Of a DNA stretch of 64,000 bases, positions 55,209 to 61,695 are shown one piece after another. A program made the position numbers and the translations under genes. The notes below the pieces were generated by a model. It saw only the letters and a list, made by a program, of their open reading frames with translations. It had not been told where the DNA came from and searched no databases. The DNA is taken from NCBI GenBank assembly GCA_027489965.1, contig JAIXZA010000131.1, positions 18,418 to 82,417 of the forward strand. The letters are read 5' to 3'. Source of the stretch: Verrucomicrobiaceae bacterium. GTDB lineage: Bacteria > Verrucomicrobiota > Verrucomicrobiia > Verrucomicrobiales > Verrucomicrobiaceae. Numbering within the stretch: the first letter of the stretch is position 1; every line of letters starts with the position of its first letter.

Positions 55209-55439
55209 ATGAGCACCGACCCTGATTTTGATATCCTGACCAGCTTTCTCCGCCGCATGATGCCTGACGTGGAGGGCCACGATCTCGGTGATCCAGCAGC
55301 CGACATCTGTGCCCGGCTAGACCGCTTTGCCGCAGGTCAGGCCGATGGCAAAGAACGCGCGGCTCTTTCACAGCTGCTCAAAGAACACCCCGAATACATC
55401 CGCTACTTGGGTCGGGCGATTCGTGGACGAGCTGAGTGA
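55209..55439 (+). CDS. Small cytoplasmic protein, possible anti-sigma-type partner
   Basis: 76 residues, acidic N-terminal half and helical C-terminal half. The segment ARLDRFAAGQADGKERAAL resembles the first helices of anti-sigma domains (a short acidic helix, then an ER-AL helix), but the zinc-binding HxxxCxxC is missing and there is no membrane helix. Placement right after a sigma gene on the same strand supports a regulatory role (inference). Its stop is the left half of TGATCA shared with the convergent subtilase gene. Confidence 0.6.
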   Translation: MSTDPDFDILTSFLRRMMPDVEGHDLGDPAADICARLDRFAAGQADGKERAALSQLLKEHPEYIRYLGRAIRGRAE

Positions 55440-56171
55440 TCATCTTTGCGCAAGATCACGCATCATTTCCTTTGCGCTTTCCACGCTCAGATCAGGCCTA
55501 ATCGAGAGCAGCCGAGCGAGAGCGGCAGTCACTCTTGGCGCGGCAAAGCTGCTGCCAGTGACGACTTTCCAGCCGCTTTGCCACGGAACTCGGACATTGA
55601 GTCCGTGGGCGAGGAACTCGACCATATTGTCTGGGCGATGCTTCCAGACATCTAGTGGCAGATCAGCCAGATTTACGGTTAGCACCGTGGGGAACCAGCC
55701 AGGCCACTCGCGCAGGTTCGCATCTTCATTACTGCATGCGGCGACGATGTGCGTGCGACGCAGGTAGGCTTCATCCGTCCATTCCTTATAGGGCATGACA
55801 AAGCGTGCCTCACCAGGGCTGCCAAAGCTACAGTTCAAGATCTGATATCCACGCTGGATGGCGAGTCGTGCGGCCTCCCAGATGATGGTGGCGCGGCTGC
55901 GCAAGTCACCATCGAGCACACGGAAGCTGCCAATTTCAACCTCAGGTGCTAGGCTGCGGATGATCCAAGCGATGGCTGTGCCGTGACCAATCACATCACC
56001 GCCACCTTCAGTGATTTTGAGAAACTGCCCGTCACGCTCAAAAGCCACATCATCCCTTAGCCGTAGGCCATCCAGCGCCGGATGCGTGAGATCGACACCC
56101 GAATCAAGAATAGCGATGCGGACACCTTTGCCAGTGCTGTGCTGAAAGTCGGCGGCAGTCATAGCGGTCAT
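55440..56171 (-). CDS. Small cytoplasmic subtilisin-like (S8) serine protease
   Basis: 243 residues from ATG 56171, which overlaps the stop of the upstream GAF gene (ATGA). The catalytic triad is D23 in IAILDSGVD, H63 in VIGHGTAIA, and S208 in TGSSFAAPR. The oxyanion Asn is not in the usual position by eye but CSNED may serve. There is no signal peptide, prodomain or extra domain, so it is a minimal intracellular subtilase. Starts at 56192 or 56162 are also possible. Such enzymes process peptides or regulators; here the neighbours are a GAF sensor and a sigma factor. Confidence 0.85.
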   Translation of the reverse strand: MTAMTAADFQHSTGKGVRIAILDSGVDLTHPALDGLRLRDDVAFERDGQFLKITEGGGDVIGHGTAIAWIIRSLAPEVEIGSFRVLDGDLRSRATIIWEAARLAIQRGYQILNCSFGSPGEARFVMPYKEWTDEAYLRRTHIVAACSNEDANLREWPGWFPTVLTVNLADLPLDVWKHRPDNMVEFLAHGLNVRVPWQSGWKVVTGSSFAAPRVTAALARLLSIRPDLSVESAKEMMRDLAQR

Positions 56172-56815
56172 TCTTCCGTGCCGAGCACCCATGAAGTCAG
56201 GCGATGCTCGATGATTCTGCCGACAGCGGATGCAGCGGCTTCTAGCGAGCTGAGGTCCTGAAGGCTGAAGGCTGGCGGCAGCACATACGCGGCAGGGAAA
56301 TCATCACGCGACATCGGCACCCGCGTTAGCTCCGGCAGCTCGCTCAGGCGGATAAGGCGCACCGCTGTGATCACGCCGCGCGTGGCTCCGGCAAAGGTGA
56401 GTGGCACCGCAATCATCGCCCAGGTGAGGACCCCCAGGGTGTGATCGAGTTCGCGATTTTGAAGCTGGTTAAAACACACTTCACTCTCACAGGCTGCCAT
56501 GCCGCTGGTGAAGACAAAGCCCGTGATACCCTGCGTGGAAGGCAGCCGAAAGCTGCCGACAAAGCGCTCCGCATCAGGGCCATTGTTCCAGACTGGAAGT
56601 AGCGTCTGGCTTTCATCGGTAGCCAGCCAGAACGAGCTTTCATCGGCTCTGATGGAGCGGAGGATGGCTTGGGTGAGCCACACGGGTAGCCCCTCAATCA
56701 AAGCGGTCGGCTTTTCACGGAGACAATGTGCGGCGAACTGCTGGCGTCGCAGAGCAAGCTTTTCCTCCAGAGCAGCCAGCTCGGGATCAGCAAAGGTCGA
56801 AAACGGGGAAGACAT
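56168..56815 (-). CDS. GAF-domain protein coupled to the subtilase gene
   Basis: 215 residues from ATG 56815; an ATG at 56827 would add four residues. After a helical start (ELAALEEKLALRRQQF) comes a GAF-like domain: SSFWLATDESQTLLPVWN, then STQGITGFVFTSGMAAC, and AVPLTFAGATRGVITAVRL. GAF domains bind small ligands such as cyclic nucleotides. Two cysteines near ACESEVCF could sense redox state. It is the first gene of a two-gene minus-strand unit and diverges from the cupredoxin gene across 64 bases. The ligand cannot be deduced. Confidence 0.75.
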   Translation of the reverse strand: MSSPFSTFADPELAALEEKLALRRQQFAAHCLREKPTALIEGLPVWLTQAILRSIRADESSFWLATDESQTLLPVWNNGPDAERFVGSFRLPSTQGITGFVFTSGMAACESEVCFNQLQNRELDHTLGVLTWAMIAVPLTFAGATRGVITAVRLIRLSELPELTRVPMSRDDFPAAYVLPPAFSLQDLSSLEAAASAVGRIIEHRLTSWVLGTEE

Positions 56816-56879
56816 GTGGTTATACATAGCATGATTAAGCAGTTGGCAGCCAGCTCATTTCTGGCTTTCATGCACGATA

Positions 56880-57524
56880 ATGAGACCTCCAATACTCCCG
56901 ACCTTGGCCGTACTCTCGTGGTCTGTCTGCGCCTGGGCAGGCGGCGGAGTACAGGGAACGGTCGCATTAGACACCGTCAAACCACCTGCCGTTGCCGCAG
57001 GTTACAAGCCGCAGACGGTCAAACCCATCCAGCCTGAGAATGCGACACCTGCCATCGTCTGGCTAGAGAAGCCAGGCATCGTTTATCCCCAGACGCGCGC
57101 GGGGGAAGTGGTGCGCATTCAGCAGTCTGGCTATCAGTTCCGCCCAGCCATCAGTGCCGTACAGACTGGTGCCAGCGCGAACTTCCCTAACCAGGATGAT
57201 GAGTTCCACAATGTCTTCTCCTACTCCAAGCCCCGCCGCTTTGATCTCGGTAGGTTCCGCAAGAATGAACTCAGTCCGCGCATCACTTTCGACAAACCAG
57301 GTTTGGTGAAAGTTTATTGTGAAATCCATCAGCACATGCGCTGCCGTATTCTCGTGCTGGATACACCCTGGTTCGCCGTGACAGACTCACTGGGCCGGTT
57401 CAAGATCACTGACATACCACCGGGTGACTACACGATGAAAGCCATGCTGCCCTCAGAGAAAACGGTGCAGACTCGTCTCACCATCATTGAAGGTAAAACC
57501 TCTCAGGTGCAGCTAGCCCGCTGA
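56880..57524 (+). CDS. Exported cupredoxin-like protein with C-terminal carboxypeptidase-regulatory-like domain
   Basis: 214 residues with a signal peptide ending near AWAGG. The plastocyanin-like domain (about 60-160) shows possible copper ligands H110 in DDEFHNVFS and C147, H150 and M153 in VYCEIHQHMR. The spacing from Cys to Met is shorter than in plastocyanin, so copper binding needs proof. The C-terminal part (DSLGRFKITDIPPGDYTM) is a carboxypeptidase-regulatory-like fold. Proteins of this type are often labelled methylamine utilisation without evidence. It leads an operon with the cyclase (17 bases downstream) and porin. Confidence 0.75.
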   Translation: MRPPILPTLAVLSWSVCAWAGGGVQGTVALDTVKPPAVAAGYKPQTVKPIQPENATPAIVWLEKPGIVYPQTRAGEVVRIQQSGYQFRPAISAVQTGASANFPNQDDEFHNVFSYSKPRRFDLGRFRKNELSPRITFDKPGLVKVYCEIHQHMRCRILVLDTPWFAVTDSLGRFKITDIPPGDYTMKAMLPSEKTVQTRLTIIEGKTSQVQLAR

Positions 57525-57541
57525 CTGCCACACGCTGGATC

Positions 57542-59257
57542 ATGACTTTCCGCGCACGCTTACAGCAGGCTATCATCGGACTCGTCACCGCCGCCACGGC
57601 AGCCAGCCTGATCATCGCACAACGGCAGAATAATGCCTCCCACCGGGAAATGTTGGCGCTGATGTTTGAGCAGCAGTTCGCCAGCTTTAGGCGTGATCAG
57701 GAGCGCGACATCACACTCGCGGAAAAAAATGCCAAACGACTGTCAGAGTCTGTGCGACTCTTCGCTGTGCTGGAGGCGGGTGACCCTGATGCCTACCAGG
57801 TCGCAGCTGACGAATTACGTCTGGATGACTTCGACTTCTTTCGCCTCACCGATGCCGAAGGCGCCATTCTCGAACCACCAGCGGGCAGCCGCGATGATGC
57901 CGGACTTTTTACAACGACGGATCAGGTGGCACTGAATACTCAGCTCAAGTCTGCATCACCGCAGCAGAGAATGGCCGCAGGCTACATCGTGCTAAGATCT
58001 ACAGAGTCTGAAGCAACCCGTATCTACCGTGTTTTATCCGCACCCATTCGCAACTTCGACCAAACTGTCGGAGCCTTGATTCTAGGCCAGGAGATGAAAG
58101 ATTTTGAACTCCCTGAAGGCGCGAAGTTTGAGCTGAAACGGGGCATGCCCGCCATGTGGCTAAATGCACAACTCATCGGTAAGACCTTTCCACCAGAGCT
58201 GGCAGCAGGCATTCAGCGGGAGCTGAAGCAAAGCACGGATTCAGACAAGCCTTTGAGCACAGAGCGGATGTTTCGGGTTGAAAGTGTCGGCTACCGGCTC
58301 GTAGCGAATTGTCTGAATCCAGGCTCATCTTTCCCGCCAGCCTATTATGTGTCTATTTTCTCTCTCGCTGGATTTGAGGCACAGCAGCGGCGGCTCATGA
58401 TTCAGATCATCTCTTTCGGGCTAGGAGCGGTCGCTTTAGCTTCGCTGATCGGATTTCTAATGGCGCGGCAAATTGCCCAGCCGATCCACAGCCTCGTCCG
58501 TGCTACGCATGAAATCCAGCAGGGCAACTACCAGCCCATCATCAGCGCCGGAACGACGCACGAAATCCGCACGCTGGCGAGTGCCTTTCAGGATATGGCG
58601 GCTGGGCTGGCGCTGAAAGACCGCTACCACTCCGTGCTCAGCATGGTGGCCGATCCCCGTGTGGCAGAGCAGCTCATGGCAGGGAAGATCCAGCTCGGGG
58701 GTGAACTGCGTGAAGTGACCGTGATTTTCTGTGACATTCGTGGTTATACGGCCCTTAGCGCTGGCCGTGATCCGCGAGAGGTGATCGAACTGCTAAATCA
58801 GCACATGGGTGCTCTGACCCGAGTCGTGTATCGTCATCACGGCGTGATCAATCAGTTCGCCGGAGATGCCATCATGATTCTTTTTGGCGCACCAACCAGC
58901 CATGGTCAGGATGCACACAATGCCGTGCAATGTGCTTTAGAAATGCAGGCTGAACGCGAGCGTTTGAATCGCGAAACGCAGGAACCTCTTGGAGTTGGCA
59001 TCGGTATTACCACGGGCCTTGTGGTCGCGGGCTGCATCGGAGCTGAAAATCGCGCAGATTACACAGTGATCGGTGATCGTGTGAACCTCGCCGCACGTCT
59101 ATGCAGTGTGGCCGGAGCTGGGGAGATTGTGTTGGATGAAAAAACACGTTCCATGCTTGGCTCAGCGATTGTGACAAAACCTACTGAGCCCCTGCTATTG
59201 AAGGGCTTCGCTGAATCCATCATTGCTCATCATCTCTTGAAATCGTCCACTCCATGA
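57542..59257 (+). CDS. Membrane-bound class III nucleotide cyclase with HAMP domain
   Basis: 571 residues. A membrane helix near residues 8-27 and a second one (FGLGAVALASLIGFLMA, about 294-312) bracket a periplasmic sensor region of about 260 residues. A HAMP domain follows (ARQIAQPIHSLVRATHEIQ), then the class III cyclase domain: metal-binding aspartates in VIFCDIRGYT and QFAGDAIMILFG, and ADYTVIGDRVNLAARL with the aspartate after A typical of adenylate specificity. It would make cAMP in response to an envelope signal. Its stop overlaps the porin start (ATGA). A cAMP-binding target is not visible. Confidence 0.88.
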   Translation: MTFRARLQQAIIGLVTAATAASLIIAQRQNNASHREMLALMFEQQFASFRRDQERDITLAEKNAKRLSESVRLFAVLEAGDPDAYQVAADELRLDDFDFFRLTDAEGAILEPPAGSRDDAGLFTTTDQVALNTQLKSASPQQRMAAGYIVLRSTESEATRIYRVLSAPIRNFDQTVGALILGQEMKDFELPEGAKFELKRGMPAMWLNAQLIGKTFPPELAAGIQRELKQSTDSDKPLSTERMFRVESVGYRLVANCLNPGSSFPPAYYVSIFSLAGFEAQQRRLMIQIISFGLGAVALASLIGFLMARQIAQPIHSLVRATHEIQQGNYQPIISAGTTHEIRTLASAFQDMAAGLALKDRYHSVLSMVADPRVAEQLMAGKIQLGGELREVTVIFCDIRGYTALSAGRDPREVIELLNQHMGALTRVVYRHHGVINQFAGDAIMILFGAPTSHGQDAHNAVQCALEMQAERERLNRETQEPLGVGIGITTGLVVAGCIGAENRADYTVIGDRVNLAARLCSVAGAGEIVLDEKTRSMLGSAIVTKPTEPLLLKGFAESIIAHHLLKSSTP

Positions 59258-60477
59258 ATGTGCCTAATTCTCTGCTCATCGTCTGCGCGCTGACTCTGCT
59301 AGCGCTACAATTGCCCGCATCAGCCCAAGAGTTTTTGGAAAGTCTCGACGAGGCATTGACCTTGAGTAGCACTGACACCGCCCTACGTGCAGATCTCTCC
59401 GGCCTATTGGATCTAGAGGCCTATGCGCCTGAGACACCCGCACTTGGATTGCTAAACACCGATGATGCCTTATTTTTCAATCCACGCCTGACACTCATGT
59501 TAGATGTCCAGGCTGGTGCGCACTGGAGAGCGCACGCCCAACTGCGCACAGATCGCGGATTTGATCCTGGGTTTGCTCCCGATGGGCAGACCCGACTGGA
59601 TGAATACTTCCTCGAATGGAAGCCTCTAGAAAGTGATGCCCTGCATGTCAGGGTTGGCAAGTTCGCGACCGCTTTTGGTGCGTGGAATCAGCGGCGTCTC
59701 TCATGGGAAAATCCGTTTGTCACAGCCCCGGCCGCTTACGGCGACATGTTGCCAGTGACAGACAGCGCCGTTGCCCCACTCGCCGGTTTTTTGGGGAGAC
59801 GAGGCAAGCCCGATAATCCGCAGACCTGGTTGCCCATCATCTGGGGTCCATCGTATGCTACCGGCGTGTCGGTCTTTGGCCGACTCGCGCAGATCGACTA
59901 TGCCTTTGAAGTAAAAAACGCCTCACTTTCATCCCGCCCGAATGCCTGGGATGCGACCCAAAATGGCTGGCAAAGCACGACCTACACAGGCCGTCTCGGC
60001 TGGCGTCCAGCACCTGAGTGGAACTTCGGCACATCCTTTAGCCATGGACCGTATCTACAGCCTGAATCACAGCCGACACTGCCCATCGACACAAGCTGGC
60101 GTGACTTTGATCAAACCACCTTCGGACTCGATGCCAGCTATGCGCATGATCGCTGGTTGGTATGGGCTGAGCTAATGAACAGCCGTTTTGAAGTCCCCAA
60201 TGTAGGTGCCGTACGGGTGCTCAGCGGCTTCATTGAGGCCAAGTATAAACTCAACGCGCAGTGGTGGCTGGCGTCCCGGTGGAATCAAAGCTGGTTTGGA
60301 GACATCCCCGCGACCAGCCGCGCCTGGGACAATGACGGCTGGCGCCTTGATCTAGCGCTGGGGCATCGTTTCAGCCGGAATGTGCAGGCCAAGCTGCAAT
60401 ACAGCCTTGCCGAACGCAGTGGCAACGACCAGGAAGGCAATCACCTTCTGGCTGCCCAGATCACGGTGAAGTTTTAG
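59254..60477 (+). CDS. Porin-like outer-membrane beta-barrel protein
   Basis: 407 residues. Signal peptide (about 1-24, ending PASAQ). The rest is strand-rich with aromatic girdles (HWRAHAQLRTDR, DALHVRVGKFATAFGAW), similar to phosphate-selective or alginate porin-like proteins, and ends QITVKF with the terminal Phe. It ends the cupredoxin-cyclase-porin operon, so a common substrate or signal is likely (inference). Substrate not known. Confidence 0.78.
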   Translation: MNVPNSLLIVCALTLLALQLPASAQEFLESLDEALTLSSTDTALRADLSGLLDLEAYAPETPALGLLNTDDALFFNPRLTLMLDVQAGAHWRAHAQLRTDRGFDPGFAPDGQTRLDEYFLEWKPLESDALHVRVGKFATAFGAWNQRRLSWENPFVTAPAAYGDMLPVTDSAVAPLAGFLGRRGKPDNPQTWLPIIWGPSYATGVSVFGRLAQIDYAFEVKNASLSSRPNAWDATQNGWQSTTYTGRLGWRPAPEWNFGTSFSHGPYLQPESQPTLPIDTSWRDFDQTTFGLDASYAHDRWLVWAELMNSRFEVPNVGAVRVLSGFIEAKYKLNAQWWLASRWNQSWFGDIPATSRAWDNDGWRLDLALGHRFSRNVQAKLQYSLAERSGNDQEGNHLLAAQITVKF

Positions 60478-60663
60478 GCGTTGGAAAAAGTTTGAATCAC
60501 AGCGAGTTGCAGTGACCGACGCAGACTCACATGACCTTCGAAAGCCTGCCAGAGAAAGTGCCGGAAACTTTCAGTCTAGATCCGGCGATCTAATCGTGAG
60601 AATACGATAACCCTAAAAAGGGATCTGGACATGATGCGCCCTTTCATCTCCAATGAGATAACC

Positions 60664-61623
60664 ATGATCTGGAAAGCCGTATTTCTCACACTCGCCCTCG
60701 TTGGCACCACGACCGCTCAAGAGGTCACAGCTCCGACCGCCAAGCCGGAGAAGCAGAGTTTTGAATTCAAGGACGGCGACCGACTTGTGCTGATCGGGAA
60801 TACAGTCATCGAACGTGAGCAGCGCTATGGCACCTTTGAGCCGCGATTGGCATTAGCGCTTGGCGACACTAAAGTCAGTGTCCGCAATCTCGCCTGGAGT
60901 GGGGACACCGTCTTTGGCCATGCACGCTCCTATTTCGGGCCGCCAGAAGAGGGCATTCAACGTCTCACGACCCACCTGGATCTGCTGAAACCCACCGTCG
61001 TCATGCTTTGCTATGGTTCTGAAATGGCCTTCGAAGGACTCAGCGGCCTGCCAAACTTCCTCACTGGCTACCGGAATCTACTCGACCTTATGCGCAAGCA
61101 AGCTCCCGGAGTGCGCCTCATCATTGTCAGCCCGCCTCCAGTAGAGTCCCTTGCTCCACCACTCCCAGATTTGGCCTACGCCAATAAAAGCCTCTCCAGC
61201 TTCCGCGACGCCTTGCGGAAATTCGCTCTCAGCCAAAACACCTATTTTATCGACCTCTTTGAGCTCATGGGCGGGATGCCCAAGGCCGGAGTCACGGCCC
61301 AACCACTCACTGAAAATGGGGTTCATTACACCCAGGCAGGCTATGAGAAACTCAGTTCCAAACTCGTTATCGGACTTGGCCTTGCTGCACCCGCGTTCGC
61401 CAACGCCGAGCTAGAGCCAATCACGAGAGAAGTCCTGCACAAGGATGAGCTATTTTTCAATCGCTGGCGCCCACAGAATGAGACCTACCTCTTTGGCTTC
61501 CGTAAACATGAACAGGGCCAAAACGCCAAGGAAATCCCCATGTTCGACCCCCTAATTGATCAAGCCGACGGAAAAATCCAAGCTGCAAAAGCGGCCTTAT
61601 TAGCTTCCAAAAAGCAGCTGTAA
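60664..61623 (+). CDS. Exported SGNH-hydrolase-like protein of PVC type
   Basis: 319 residues from ATG 60664, which starts the signal peptide (IWKAVFLTLALVGTTTAQ); ATG 60631 is an alternative. The fold's blocks are recognisable: GDRLVLIGNTVIERE (block I), NLAWSGDT (block II), MLCYGSEMA (block III) and NGVHYTQAGYEKLS (block V). The GDS serine of active enzymes is replaced by GNT, and the Asp before the catalytic His by Asn-Gly. The C-terminal 60 residues contain FNRWRPQNETYLFGFRKHEQ, a feature shared by PVC relatives. Activity uncertain. Confidence 0.8.
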   Translation: MIWKAVFLTLALVGTTTAQEVTAPTAKPEKQSFEFKDGDRLVLIGNTVIEREQRYGTFEPRLALALGDTKVSVRNLAWSGDTVFGHARSYFGPPEEGIQRLTTHLDLLKPTVVMLCYGSEMAFEGLSGLPNFLTGYRNLLDLMRKQAPGVRLIIVSPPPVESLAPPLPDLAYANKSLSSFRDALRKFALSQNTYFIDLFELMGGMPKAGVTAQPLTENGVHYTQAGYEKLSSKLVIGLGLAAPAFANAELEPITREVLHKDELFFNRWRPQNETYLFGFRKHEQGQNAKEIPMFDPLIDQADGKIQAAKAALLASKKQL

Positions 61624-61628
61624 AAAAT

Positions 61629-61661
61629 CATATCCTCGGATCATGATATGTCGATATGATG
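61629..61661. promoter_or_regulatory. Clustered ATATC/GATAT half-sites before metH
   Basis: CATATC at 61629-61634 and GATATG at 61645-61650 are exact inverted repeats, and a further GATATG is at 61653-61658. The segment 61642-61661 fits the degenerate palindrome CATNATATNNNNATATNATG. The position, 35 to 67 bases before the metH start, suits an operator for a methionine or S-adenosyl-metabolite regulator. No SAM riboswitch fits in the 72-base gap. Confidence 0.45.
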
Positions 61662-61695
61662 GTTGACCCGCCCAGCTACGGCGCTAGTTTCGGTC

